Positions 41,002 through 50,035 of a stretch of DNA of 64,000 nucleotides are shown here, piece after piece (the stretch's first letter is position 1; every line of letters starts with the position of its first letter). The stretch comes from Bacillota bacterium (GTDB lineage: Bacteria; Bacillota; Clostridia; Christensenellales; SZUA-584). The notes under the pieces are model-generated. The model ran no database searches and was not told the origin of the DNA. It saw only the letters and a program-made list of their open reading frames with translations. The stretch lies in NCBI GenBank assembly GCA_023397655.1, contig JAEWTW010000010.1:1-64000 (forward strand), read 5' to 3'. Both the position numbers and the translations under genes were made by a program.

Positions 41002-41790
41002 TTATGAATCCAGTTCGTACGAGGTAAATATGCGTACGCCGTGTTCAAAAAACCAGGCCTTATACTCCTTGGGTATTTTCTCGTTGGAGATCACCGTTTT
41101 GACCATGTCCAGACCGCCGACGCGCAGGAACGACAGGTTTCCGAATTTGGTGTGATCGACCACAAAAATCGGCTCCTTCGTGCGCTTTAGCACCTCGCGG
41201 TAGATCTCCATTTCAACAGAGCTGGACAGCGTATACCCGCCCGAAAAATCCACGCCGGCCACGCTGAAAAAAGCTTTGCTGAAGTACATGTTCTCAATGC
41301 TTCTGACAAACAGATCTCCGGTCATGCAGGACAGTGAATGGGCGACCGAACCGCCGGTGGAGATCACGTTGATGTATGGGTTGGACGAGAGTATGTTGAT
41401 CACATACAGGTTGTTGGTCAATATATTGACGTTCTTGCGGGTGAGCAGCTCTTTGGCGATATAATAGCAGGTGACGCCGGAACCCAGAAACACCCACTCG
41501 TTTTCCTCGATCAGGCTGGATGCGATCTTGCCGATGTATTCTTTGTCCTTATCGTAGCTGATGTTGCGTCCCGACAGCGCGTCGTTGACTGCGTGCTGGC
41601 TGGTGTATTCTTCATTGAGCACCGCCCCGCCGTGCGTACGGACAATGAAGCCCTCTTCCTCGAGGATTTCAAGATCGCTTCGAATGGTGACTTCGGTCAC
41701 ATCGAGCAGCGTGCTGAGCGTGGTGACGTTCACCTGCTTGCGCTCGAATATGATCTCTTTTATCCTTTTTAGGCGCTCTGCTTTAAACAT
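41002..41790 (-). CDS. DeoR-family transcriptional regulator
   Basis: The 262-residue protein has the DeoR HTH (ERLKRIKEIIFERKQVNVTT, LLDVTEVTIRSDLEILEEEG, about 4-45) and sugar-phosphate-binding domain (VRTHGGAVLNEE, GSGVTCYYIAKEL, GVDFSGGYTLSS, VVDHTKFG). It probably represses the divergent sugar operon and releases DNA on binding a phosphorylated sugar. ATG 41790 was chosen; an upstream ATG at 41826 lacks a ribosome site. Inverted repeats in the 243-base divergent spacer are candidate operators. Confidence 0.92.
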   Translation of the reverse strand: MFKAERLKRIKEIIFERKQVNVTTLSTLLDVTEVTIRSDLEILEEEGFIVRTHGGAVLNEEYTSQHAVNDALSGRNISYDKDKEYIGKIASSLIEENEWVFLGSGVTCYYIAKELLTRKNVNILTNNLYVINILSSNPYINVISTGGSVAHSLSCMTGDLFVRSIENMYFSKAFFSVAGVDFSGGYTLSSSVEMEIYREVLKRTKEPIFVVDHTKFGNLSFLRVGGLDMVKTVISNEKIPKEYKAWFFEHGVRIFTSYELDS

Positions 41791-41839
41791 ATACGCTTTA
41801 GATTCCTTGCCTTTTTGTGGGTTCATTTTATCATAGAAA

Positions 41840-41927
41840 ACAAAGTATTGGCAAACACTTTGTGTTTGACGCATGGTTTGAAAGGTAAAAACAAGGCATA
41901 AATTTGCGTATATTTGTGAAAATACGC
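41840..41927. promoter_or_regulatory. Candidate DeoR operator region
   Basis: ACAAAGT (41840-41846) and ACTTTGT (41857-41863) are inverted 10 bases apart. GCGTAT (41906-41911) and ATACGC (41922-41927) are inverted 10 bases apart, and ACAAAGG recurs at 41964. They lie in the divergent spacer between the regulator and the sugar-binding protein. Confidence 0.45.
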
Positions 41928-42033
41928 TTAAAACAAAAAAATAAATAAATAAATTCTTGCGAAACAAAGGATTTTTGTCTTGTGTGTCTAATAATATCTG
42001 TGTGTAAGATCCCAAATTATAAGGAGGGGAAAA

Positions 42034-43086
42034 ATGAAGACCAGAAAAATCATGGTAGTATTGCTGGCACTGCTGATGGTGGCTGCGATGATGTCCGGCT
42101 GTGCGAAGCCGGCTGACAAACCGGCTGACGAGTCAGTCACTCCGGCAAAGACGGATGCGGCGGCGGCACCGGCGGCGGACGACGGTGCGAAGTATCGCAT
42201 CGGATTCGCTAACGCGTCCATCTCCAACAGCTGGCGCGTGTACATGCGCGACCTGCTGCTGGCTGCCTGCGAAGAGAACAACGTGGAGCTGATTGAGACG
42301 GACGCGAACGACGACGCAAACAAGCAGATCAGCGATATCGAGTCTCTGCTGCAAAAGGACCTCGACGCAATACTGATCACACCCTGCATGGAAGACTCGG
42401 TGAATCCGGGCATCGAAGCGGCGTTTGACAGCGGCATTCCCGTCATTATATTTGACAGGCATTGCAGCACGGACAAGTATACCCACTTCGTGTCGTATCC
42501 GGATAAGGATTGCGCCATCGTGAGCGCCGATTACATGGTGGCAGCGCTGAAAGAGAAATACGGCGAAGCCAAAGGCAACATCATCATGCTGGACACCGGC
42601 GCCGGTTCGGGTACGCAGAACAAGCTGGAAGAGGGCTGGAACGAAGTGCTGGGCCAGTATCCGGACATCAAGATCATCGCCCGCCAGTTCTGTGACTGGG
42701 AACGCGGCAAGGCCAAGTCGTTCATGGAAGACTGCCTGCAGCGCTTTAAGGAAGGCGAGATCGACGGCTTCATTTCGGGCGACGGCAGCCAGAGCCTTGG
42801 CGCGATGGACGCTATCGTGGAAGCGGGCCGCGACAAAGAAGGCATCGTATTCACCAACACCGACGGCAGCAATGGCGTATGCCGCCTCGTGAAGGAAGGC
42901 GTATGCGCAGGCCTCGCGCAGTTCCCGTGCCGCTGCAGCGTGGATGCGCTGAATATCGCCCTTGACGTGCTGGGCGGCAGCCCGCCGGCGGACAAGGACA
43001 TCTTCCTGCCCATCGTTAAAGTGGATGCTTCCAATGTCGATGAATATTACCGCCCGGATGCGGATGACAGCGACTGGACAATGTAA
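42034..43086 (+). CDS. Sugar ABC transporter substrate-binding lipoprotein (CUT2 type)
   Basis: The 350-residue protein has a lipoprotein signal (MKTRKIMVVLLALLMVAAMM, then SGC23), an Ala/Asp/Pro linker (about 24-50) and a periplasmic-binding-protein type 1 fold like RbsB: YRIGFANASISNSWRVYMRD, ISDIESLLQKDLDAILITPC, IPVIIFDRH, GDGSQSLGAMDAIVEAG. It binds an unknown sugar outside and hands it to the permease at 45351. A long stable hairpin follows, which often protects the mRNA for this high-copy component. Confidence 0.93.
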   Translation: MKTRKIMVVLLALLMVAAMMSGCAKPADKPADESVTPAKTDAAAAPAADDGAKYRIGFANASISNSWRVYMRDLLLAACEENNVELIETDANDDANKQISDIESLLQKDLDAILITPCMEDSVNPGIEAAFDSGIPVIIFDRHCSTDKYTHFVSYPDKDCAIVSADYMVAALKEKYGEAKGNIIMLDTGAGSGTQNKLEEGWNEVLGQYPDIKIIARQFCDWERGKAKSFMEDCLQRFKEGEIDGFISGDGSQSLGAMDAIVEAGRDKEGIVFTNTDGSNGVCRLVKEGVCAGLAQFPCRCSVDALNIALDVLGGSPPADKDIFLPIVKVDASNVDEYYRPDADDSDWTM

Positions 43087-43105
43087 GAAAATATTGATAC
43101 GATAG

Positions 43106-43148
43106 GCTTGGCGGCGTATATCTGATACGTTCCAATACGCCGCCAAGC
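43106..43148 (+). terminator. Stable hairpin after the binding-protein gene
   Basis: GCTTGGCGGCGTAT (43106-43119) and ATACGCCGCCAAGC (43135-43148) form a perfect 14-bp stem. The tail (AATCATTTCCCCTTTT) is not a strict T run, so it may be an mRNA-stabilising hairpin or partial terminator rather than a full stop. Confidence 0.7.
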
Positions 43149-43213
43149 AATCATTTCCCCTTTTGCGCCCGTGCGCATTCTATGCACATTTATTTTCAGG
43201 AGGCTTGATTTAT

Positions 43214-44188
43214 ATGAAGGTAGGGTTTTGTGTCGTCAACTACTCTGAACTGCCGCTTGAGGACGTCGTGAGGCTCGCAGCGGACAACGGCTACGATGCG
43301 GTGGAGATCCCTGCTTACACCGGCAACGGCCAGGTGGAAGCCGAAGATGTCATTAAAGGAAACAACGCTTCAACTATTAGAAAGATGGTGGAAGGCTATG
43401 GCCTGACCATTTCCGCCATCAGCAACCACGCGGACTCCCTGTTGGTGATGGGGCCGCATGGCGTGGACACCGACAGCATCTGTCCGGGAACACCGGAAGA
43501 TAAGATAAAATTCGGCACCGAGAGCCTGATCAAATCCGCCCAGATGGCGAACGCTTTGGGCGTGGATGTGGTGGTAGGTTTCTCAGGCATCGAGAACTAC
43601 GGACACATCAACGACTGGCCGTATCCGGGCGGCTGGGCGGATGAGGAGAAGCGCTTCGCGGAGCGTTATCTGCCAATACTCGACAAGTACAAGGAGTACG
43701 GCGTGCGCCTTGCGTTTGAGCCGCACCCGAACAACTTCATCTACGATACGCATTCGTCACTTCGCGCCATCGAGCTGGTGGATAACCACCCGTGCATCGG
43801 CATCAACTTCGACCCGGCGAACATACTGTTTGACGGGCTGAACCTCGAGACGTACATCAACACGTTGGGCAGCCGCATATTTACGGTGCACGCCAAGGAC
43901 TGCCAGATCGTGCAGCACAACCTCTTGAAGGGCGGGCTCAACATGCAGGGCGAATGGGGCCGGCTGGACCGCTCGTTCCGTTTCCGCATCCCCGGCTGGG
44001 GCAGCATCGACTGGAAGAGCATCATCACCGAGCTGTATCTCGTGGGCTACGACGGCGCGCTCAACTACGAGCATGAGGATGTGACGATGAGTCGAGCTGA
44101 CGGCGTGAAGAAGACCATTGCGTACCTGAAACCGCTGCTGATCGAAGCGCCATACGAAGGCCGTAACGACAAGCTGTTCCAGCGCTAA
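43214..44188 (+). CDS. Sugar phosphate isomerase/epimerase-like TIM barrel
   Basis: The 324-residue protein belongs to the xylose-isomerase-like TIM-barrel group: VVRLAADNGYDAVEIPAYTG, AFEPHPNNFIYDTHSSLRAI, IGINFDPANILFDG, FTVHAKDCQIVQ, and NYEHEDVTM near the end. The Glu, Asp and His residues in these strands are typical divalent-metal ligands. It would isomerise or epimerise a keto-sugar or related compound. ATG 43214 follows an AGGAGG site. It is within the transporter operon. Confidence 0.88.
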   Translation: MKVGFCVVNYSELPLEDVVRLAADNGYDAVEIPAYTGNGQVEAEDVIKGNNASTIRKMVEGYGLTISAISNHADSLLVMGPHGVDTDSICPGTPEDKIKFGTESLIKSAQMANALGVDVVVGFSGIENYGHINDWPYPGGWADEEKRFAERYLPILDKYKEYGVRLAFEPHPNNFIYDTHSSLRAIELVDNHPCIGINFDPANILFDGLNLETYINTLGSRIFTVHAKDCQIVQHNLLKGGLNMQGEWGRLDRSFRFRIPGWGSIDWKSIITELYLVGYDGALNYEHEDVTMSRADGVKKTIAYLKPLLIEAPYEGRNDKLFQR

Positions 44189-44234
44189 AGACAACGCGAA
44201 TCAACCATAAAATTTCTGACGGAGGAGTTTATCT

Positions 44235-45302
44235 ATGAGAATGATGAAAGCGCAGGTTCTGGAAGAACCGTGCAAGATGGTGCTGAAGGACGTTCCCGTT
44301 CCCGAATACAGCGACGACGAAGTGCTGATCAAGGTCAAATACTGCGGCATATGCGGCTCGGACTGGGGCTCGTATACCGGCAAATACGCGGACGAGGTGA
44401 AGTGCCTGCCGCTGACCACCGGCCATGAATTCTTCGGCTATGTGGAGGAAGTGGGCAAGAACGTGACGGCCATCAAGCCGGGCGACCGCGTCGCTGTGGA
44501 CATCTGCCTGCCCTGCGGTACATGCTACCACTGCCGCCGCGGCGAACAGCTGCTGTGCAGCACGTTCAAACAGATCGGTATCCATGTGCCCGGTGCGTTT
44601 GCAGAATATGTGAAGGCACCGTGGCAGAACTGCTACATCGTACCGGATTCGGTGACGGATTATCAGGCGGCGTTTATCGAACCGCTGACCGCCACGCTGG
44701 GCGCTTCCAAGAAGATGGACCTCAAGATTGCATCCACTCTCGTCGTCATCGGGTGCGGCCTCGGCATCATCCACGCCAAGCTGGGCAAGATACGCGGTGC
44801 GGCGCCCGTCATCGTGATCGGCGACAACGCAGAGCGGCTGGAGATGGCGAAGAAGATGGGGGCGGCGGATATCACCATCGATATCACCAAAACGCCGGAT
44901 GCAGTGGCAGAGGTCATGAAGCTGACGGATGGTGTGGGTGCGGACTATGTGCTGGAAGCCGTCGGTTCGTCCAAGACGTATGAGCAGGCGTTCAAGATGG
45001 TGCGGCGCGGCGGCAAGGTGCAGGCGTTCGGCATCTGCGCTGACGACGACTACGCCAAATTGGCACCTGTCCAGTTTGTGCTGGAGGAGAAGAAGGTGAC
45101 CGGCAGCTGCGCGGGCATCGGCAACGACTGGGGCGACGCGATCCGGCTGCTGCAGTACAATATGATCGATCCGACGCCGATGATCTCGATGATCGTGCCG
45201 CTGGCTGAGGTGGAAATCGCGCTGAAGGAGCTGCGGAGCAATCCGAAGCTGGTGAAGGTGCTGGTGGGCCCCGAACTGAAGGAGCGGCAGGTCCTCATCT
45301 GA
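44235..45302 (+). CDS. Zinc-dependent alcohol dehydrogenase (sorbitol-dehydrogenase type)
   Basis: The 355-residue enzyme has the catalytic zinc site (YCGICGSDWGSY, TTGHEFFGYVEEVGKNVTAI), the structural zinc set (LPCGTCYHCRRGEQLLC) and a nucleotide fold (LVVIGCGLGIIHAKLGKIRG). It should oxidise a secondary alcohol in a sugar or polyol with NAD(P). The start has a GGAGGAG site; two Met follow close by (MRMMK). It is in the sugar operon between the isomerase and the permease. Confidence 0.93.
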   Translation: MRMMKAQVLEEPCKMVLKDVPVPEYSDDEVLIKVKYCGICGSDWGSYTGKYADEVKCLPLTTGHEFFGYVEEVGKNVTAIKPGDRVAVDICLPCGTCYHCRRGEQLLCSTFKQIGIHVPGAFAEYVKAPWQNCYIVPDSVTDYQAAFIEPLTATLGASKKMDLKIASTLVVIGCGLGIIHAKLGKIRGAAPVIVIGDNAERLEMAKKMGAADITIDITKTPDAVAEVMKLTDGVGADYVLEAVGSSKTYEQAFKMVRRGGKVQAFGICADDDYAKLAPVQFVLEEKKVTGSCAGIGNDWGDAIRLLQYNMIDPTPMISMIVPLAEVEIALKELRSNPKLVKVLVGPELKERQVLI

Positions 45303-45350
45303 GACGGGCGACGTCGTTCATTTTACGAGCAATGTAAGGGGGAAACTCAC

Positions 45351-46313
45351 TTGAACCAGAAAGTAAAAAGACTTTTCTCATCGCCGGTGGCGGGCGTCTA
45401 CGCGGGGCTAATCGTACTCTTTATCGTGGCTACCATTGCTGCGCCAGATCTGTTCCTGACGTTGAAGAATCTAACAAATGTACTCCGTCAAGTGTCCATC
45501 GTCGGTGTGGTGAGCATCGGCATGACCATTGTGCTGCTGATTGGCGGAATTGACCTCTCCGTCACCAGTGTGATGGCGATATCCGCCTGTCTGATGGCGG
45601 ATTTCTCGCAGCGCATCACCAAGGCGGGTAATCCGGAGCTGTCGTTTCTGATCGTGCTGATGATATTCGGCATCGCACTGGCGGTGGGCTGGCTGAACGG
45701 CATCATGATCGTGTTCCGCGGCGTGGAGCCGTTCATCATCACGCTGGGCATGAACCAGCTGCTCTACGGACTGAACCTGATCTACACACACGGCGCGCCG
45801 GTGGGCGAGATCACGGGGGGATGGAAGGCTTTTGGCAGCGAGTCGCTGGCTGGCCTGCTGCCTTGGCCGGTGGTGCTGTTTGCCGCACTCATCGTGGCGG
45901 CGATCATCCTGCTGCGTAAGACGGTGTTCGGGCGCTATATCTATGCTATCGGCAGCAACGCGGAGGCTGCAAGGCTCTCGGGCATCAAGGTCAACCGGCA
46001 CAAGATCGTGGCTTATATGCTGTGTTCGCTGACGGCGGCTGTCGCCGGCATCATGCTGGCGGCGCGCGTCCGTGTGGGCGAGCCCAACGGCAGCGCGGGA
46101 TTCGATCTGGACGCCATCGCGGCGGTGGTCATCGGCGGCACGTCGATGGCGGGCGGATTCGGTTCGCTCGTGGGTACGCTGGCGGGTGTGCTGATCATGG
46201 GCATCATGAACAACATGCTCAACCTGGTGGGCGCCGACCCGTTCCTTCAGATCGCCATTAAGGGACTTATCGTGATATTTGCGGTATTGGTTCAGCGCAC
46301 AAAAAAGAAATGA
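45351..46313 (+). CDS. Sugar ABC transporter permease (RbsC type)
   Basis: The 320-residue protein has 8-10 hydrophobic helices and the CUT2 permease signature (GRYIYAIGSNAEAARLSGIK, about 200-219), with GGIDLSVTSVMAISACLMAD near 64-83. The TTG start at 45351 follows a GGGGG site and gives the usual length. It is the only permease in the cluster, probably acting as a homodimer with the ATPase that follows. Confidence 0.92.
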   Translation: MNQKVKRLFSSPVAGVYAGLIVLFIVATIAAPDLFLTLKNLTNVLRQVSIVGVVSIGMTIVLLIGGIDLSVTSVMAISACLMADFSQRITKAGNPELSFLIVLMIFGIALAVGWLNGIMIVFRGVEPFIITLGMNQLLYGLNLIYTHGAPVGEITGGWKAFGSESLAGLLPWPVVLFAALIVAAIILLRKTVFGRYIYAIGSNAEAARLSGIKVNRHKIVAYMLCSLTAAVAGIMLAARVRVGEPNGSAGFDLDAIAAVVIGGTSMAGGFGSLVGTLAGVLIMGIMNNMLNLVGADPFLQIAIKGLIVIFAVLVQRTKKK

Positions 46314-46348
46314 CGCATATTTAACAGCATTAAAGAAAGGGTATCGCA

Positions 46349-47869
46349 ATGGAGCAATATGCGCTGGAAATGCTGAATATTAGCAAGCGCTTTCCGGGTG
46401 TGCAGGCTTTGAGCAAGGTCAGCCTGAGCGCACGCAAGGGTGAAGTACACGCTCTGGTCGGCGAAAACGGCGCCGGAAAATCGACGCTGATGAAGGTGCT
46501 GGCGGGCGTTTACCGGCCGGATGAGGGCGAGGTTAGACTCGGCGGGGAAAAGACGACGCTGAACAACCCGCAGGATGCGCTGGAAAAGGGCATCGCGGTG
46601 ATCTATCAGGAGCTGAACCTGGTGCCGCGGCTCACGGCCATTGAAAACGTGATGCTGGGGCACGAGCTGAATAAGCGCGGCTGGCTGGACAAGAAGGGCG
46701 AGGAAGCGGAGGCGCGCAAGTGGCTGGATTATGTGAGCCGCGGCAACCTGCCCGATTACAGGCAACCGGTATGGACGTACAGCATCGCGCAGCAGCAGAT
46801 GGTGGAGATCGCCAAGGCGCTGTCGCTGCAGGCCAAGATCATCGTGATGGATGAGCCGACGGCATCGCTGACGGACAACGAGATGGAGATACTGTTTGAG
46901 ATTATCCGCAAGCTGAAAGAGGGCGGCGTGACGGTGATATACATTTCGCACCGGCTGGATGAGATATTCGCGATATGCGACCACGTCACGGTGCTGCGGG
47001 ACGGCGCGTTCGTGGACAGCCAATCCGTCTGCGAAGTGGATAAGGCGTGGCTGATACAGCGCATGATCGGCCGCGAGATGAGCAACAGCTTTCCGCCGCA
47101 CGTCTGTTACGCACAGAATGAATTGACGCTGCAGGTGAAAAAACTTTGCGGAGAGGGCTTCTCGGATGTAAGTTTCGACTTGAAAAAGGGAGAGATACTC
47201 GGCTTCTTTGGGCTGGTGGGTTCCGGGCGCACCGAGGTGATGCGCGCCCTGTTCGGGGCGGATATCGCGGCATCCGGTGAAATCACGATGAACGGCAGGA
47301 AGGTGACGCACAGGCATCCGTGCAGCGCCGTAAATGCCGGGATCGGCTTTGCGACGGAGGACCGCAAGCAGCAGGGGCTGTTTCTGAATCTGGACGTGGA
47401 GAACAACGTCAGCATCGTGAGCATCAAGAAACTGGCTTCGCGCGGATTCGTGAAGCGGCGCAGGGTGTCCGAGCTGGTGCAACGGTATATCCGCGAGCTG
47501 CAGATTGCCGTGGCCAGCGAAAAGATGCAGTGCAAAAACCTGTCGGGCGGCAACCAGCAGAAGGTGGTGCTTGCTAAGTGGCTGGGCAAGGGCTGCTCGG
47601 TGCTGATACTTGACGAACCCACAAGGGGTATTGACGTAGGGGCTAAGTACGAAATATATACGCTGATGAACAAGCTGGCGCAGGAAGGCGTCTCCATCAT
47701 CATGGTGTCGTCCGAGCTGCCCGAGGTGCTGGCAATGTCCAGCCGCATCCTCGTGATGCACGAGGGGCGCATCGCGGGTGAGATCGACCACTGCGACGCC
47801 AATGAAACGGTGGTCATGATGCACGCGACGAACACCGTGCCTGAGCTGAAGCAGGCGGCCTGCCGCTAG
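46349..47869 (+). CDS. Sugar ABC transporter ATP-binding protein (RbsA/MglA type), second copy
   Basis: The 506-residue double-ATPase has Walker A (VGENGAGKSTLMKVLAGVYR), the Q loop (YQELNLVPRLTAIENVML), a signature segment (YSIAQQQMVEIAKALSLQAK) and Walker B (IIVMDEPTASLT). The second half has LVGSGRTEVMRALFG, LSGGNQQKVVLAKWLGKGCS and LILDEPTRGIDVGAKYEIYT. It sits directly after the permease, so it is the likely energy component, leaving the role of the copy at 39480 open. Confidence 0.93.
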   Translation: MEQYALEMLNISKRFPGVQALSKVSLSARKGEVHALVGENGAGKSTLMKVLAGVYRPDEGEVRLGGEKTTLNNPQDALEKGIAVIYQELNLVPRLTAIENVMLGHELNKRGWLDKKGEEAEARKWLDYVSRGNLPDYRQPVWTYSIAQQQMVEIAKALSLQAKIIVMDEPTASLTDNEMEILFEIIRKLKEGGVTVIYISHRLDEIFAICDHVTVLRDGAFVDSQSVCEVDKAWLIQRMIGREMSNSFPPHVCYAQNELTLQVKKLCGEGFSDVSFDLKKGEILGFFGLVGSGRTEVMRALFGADIAASGEITMNGRKVTHRHPCSAVNAGIGFATEDRKQQGLFLNLDVENNVSIVSIKKLASRGFVKRRRVSELVQRYIRELQIAVASEKMQCKNLSGGNQQKVVLAKWLGKGCSVLILDEPTRGIDVGAKYEIYTLMNKLAQEGVSIIMVSSELPEVLAMSSRILVMHEGRIAGEIDHCDANETVVMMHATNTVPELKQAACR

Positions 47870-47901
47870 AAGGCTACTATTAATGAAGAGGGGAATAACG
47901 T

Positions 47902-49134
47902 ATGAGCTATAAGGACACCCTGTTACAGCCGATCAAAATCGGCAATCTGATGAGCCAGAACCGCATACTGATGCAGTCGATGGAGTGCTCCGACGCGGAC
48001 GCGGAGGGCAACCCCAGCGATATCACCTTCAAGCGGTATGAGGATATATTCAAAGGCGAAGGCGGCGTGGTAGACCTCGAAGCCATCACGGTGTCAGGTG
48101 AATGCCGTGCGCGCCTCAACGAGCTGGAGGTGCTGCCGCGCAACGAAAAGCCGCTGGCGAACTTTGTGAAGGGCCTGAAAGAAGCCAACAAGAACACGCT
48201 GCTGCTGTTTCAGCTGACACATCCGGGCGAACTGGCCAGCGATGTCTATTCGCACCGCGTGACCGTGAAGCCGCTGTACGGCGTGGGGGGTACGCTGCTG
48301 AACGAAGACGATGTCGATAAGATCATCGACCAGTTTGTGCTGTCGGCCAAGATCGCGCACGACGTGGGTGCGGACGGCATCGACATGAAGCTGTGCCACG
48401 GATATTTGGGCTCGCAGATTCTCCGGCCCTTTAACGACCGCAAATGGAAATACGGCGGTTCGTGGGAGAACAGAAGCCGTTTTGCCTATGACCTGTATGA
48501 GCGGATACAGAAGGCCGTCAACGATAAGAACTTCCTGATCGGCTCCAAGCTGTCGGCGTGGGAAGGCTTCCCGGGCGGCTGCGGCTCCGCCGGGCCGGAC
48601 TCGCCGCTGATGGACCTGACGGAGTCATTGGATCTGGCGAAGGGTCTGGAGGAGCGCGGTGCGCAATATATCATCGCGTCCGCCGGGGCGACGTTCTTCA
48701 CCGAAGGGCTGACAAACGCCGGGAAGAACCACTCGTTCTTCGCGTATCTGCACATGTATTTCGCCAACGAATACAAGAAGATACTGAAGCCCGAGACGGT
48801 GGTCATCGGCTCCGGTTTCTCGGTGTTCCGCAACGGCAAGAATAACGGCATGCAGGCGATTGACCCCAGTGACGGCAACATGTTGAAACTGGGCGCGCGC
48901 TGCATTGAGGATGGCATGATGGACATGATCGGGCTTGGACGGCAGACGTTCGCCGATCCGCATGTGGCTCGCAAGCTGCGCGAGGGTAAGGAGAACGAGA
49001 TCAAATACTGCACGATCTGTGACCACTGTCTGGAGCTGCTGTTTGAGGAACAGCCCATTGGCTGCTGCACGTATGACAAGAAGTACGCGCAGGTGTACGC
49101 GAAAATGCGGGCAAAGAACAAGGCACAACAGTAA
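47902..49134 (+). CDS. Old Yellow Enzyme-like NADH:flavin oxidoreductase with C-terminal Cys set
   Basis: The 410-residue protein is a TIM-barrel flavoprotein: LLQPIKIGNLMSQNRILMQS at the start, LCHGYLGSQILRPFNDRKWK and YGGSWENRSRF (about 160-192), and GLGRQTFADPHVARKLREGK near 350. The usual HGAHGY catalytic segment reads KLCHGY, so the first His is missing. Residues about 372-395 hold CTICDHC and GCC, like the iron-sulfur site of 2,4-dienoyl-CoA reductase-type enzymes. It is probably an FMN, perhaps iron-sulfur, reductase of an unsaturated intermediate; that is inference. It directly follows the transporter. Confidence 0.86.
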   Translation: MSYKDTLLQPIKIGNLMSQNRILMQSMECSDADAEGNPSDITFKRYEDIFKGEGGVVDLEAITVSGECRARLNELEVLPRNEKPLANFVKGLKEANKNTLLLFQLTHPGELASDVYSHRVTVKPLYGVGGTLLNEDDVDKIIDQFVLSAKIAHDVGADGIDMKLCHGYLGSQILRPFNDRKWKYGGSWENRSRFAYDLYERIQKAVNDKNFLIGSKLSAWEGFPGGCGSAGPDSPLMDLTESLDLAKGLEERGAQYIIASAGATFFTEGLTNAGKNHSFFAYLHMYFANEYKKILKPETVVIGSGFSVFRNGKNNGMQAIDPSDGNMLKLGARCIEDGMMDMIGLGRQTFADPHVARKLREGKENEIKYCTICDHCLELLFEEQPIGCCTYDKKYAQVYAKMRAKNKAQQ

Positions 49135-49163
49135 TTAAATTCACTCATGGAGGATTTTATATC

Positions 49164-49901
49164 ATGGTTAAGTTATCGCAACGAGATGTGGCACAGCTGA
49201 TCGACATCAGCGCGCTCAAGATCGACACGTCCTTTCAGGAAGTGCAGAAGCTGATCGCGGCCTGCAAGAAGTATGAGATCGGCTGCGCGTTCGTGTGGCC
49301 GTGCTTCTCTGAGTATCTCGGCAAAGAGGTGAAGGGCACCAGCACCGCTTTCGGCACGTCGCTGTCCTTCCCGTCCGGCCAGGAACCCACGCTGATCAAG
49401 GTGAAGCAGGCGGAATATTTCGTGTCGCTGGGCGCGGACGAGATCGACATGGTGATGAACGTGGGCTACCTGAAGTCCGGCATGTACAAGGAAGCGCTGG
49501 AAGACTTAAAAGCCGTACGGGCGGCGTGCGAAGGGACTTCGCTGAAGGTCATCATCGAGGCCATGCTGCTGAATGACGATCAGATCAAGGACGCGTGCAA
49601 GATCGTGATGGACAGCGGCGCGGACTATGTGAAATCCGGCACCGGTTTCTCGGCAGCCCCCACCACGCTGCATCATGTGGCTGTAATGAAGGAAACAGTG
49701 CAGGACAACATCAAAATCAAGGTGGCGGGCGGCGTACGCGATTTGGCGACGCTGATAACAATGCATGCGATGGGCGCACACCGTTTTGGCATCGGCATGG
49801 CGGCCACCATTGCGATCATCGAAGAAGCCGGTAAATACCCGGGCGGCGTTGAGCTTAAGATCATGAAGACGGAAGACGACAGCACCCCCTGCGGCTATTG
49901 A
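49164..49901 (+). CDS. Deoxyribose-phosphate aldolase-like protein (DeoC family)
   Basis: The 245-residue protein has the DeoC active-site pieces: ADEIDMVMNVGYLKSG (Asp), GADYVKSGTGFSAAPTT (Schiff-base Lys) and IKIKVAGGVRDLATL (second Lys). The N-terminus (LIDISALKIDTSFQEVQKLI) differs from the usual IDHTLLK. It would split a phosphorylated sugar into two smaller aldehydes, finishing the pathway begun by the kinase, isomerase and dehydrogenase. The sugar split is not known. A stable hairpin follows. Confidence 0.9.
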   Translation: MVKLSQRDVAQLIDISALKIDTSFQEVQKLIAACKKYEIGCAFVWPCFSEYLGKEVKGTSTAFGTSLSFPSGQEPTLIKVKQAEYFVSLGADEIDMVMNVGYLKSGMYKEALEDLKAVRAACEGTSLKVIIEAMLLNDDQIKDACKIVMDSGADYVKSGTGFSAAPTTLHHVAVMKETVQDNIKIKVAGGVRDLATLITMHAMGAHRFGIGMAATIAIIEEAGKYPGGVELKIMKTEDDSTPCGY

Positions 49902-49933
49902 TTCTGACTACCCAACAAAACATCCATATAACA

Positions 49934-49973
49934 ATGAAACTGACACCGTTTGTAATGGCGGTGTCAGTTTCAT
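49934..49973 (+). terminator. Hairpin ending the sugar operon
   Basis: ATGAAACTGACACCG (49934-49948) and CGGTGTCAGTTTCAT (49959-49973) form a perfect 15-bp stem. No strong T run follows (AATGGTTGTTG), but its position after the last gene supports a terminator or mRNA-protecting role. Confidence 0.72.
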
Positions 49974-50035
49974 AATGGTTGTTGTTCGCGAATATAAAAG
50001 GCAACGCCGCCTTGGAGATAAATGAAAGGATCCGC

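Noticed and set aside
46292..47824. 510-codon minus-strand frame opposite the second sugar ATPase
   Set aside because: It mirrors an ABC ATPase with intact motifs; its composition (His, Arg, Leu, Gln) is that of an antisense shadow.
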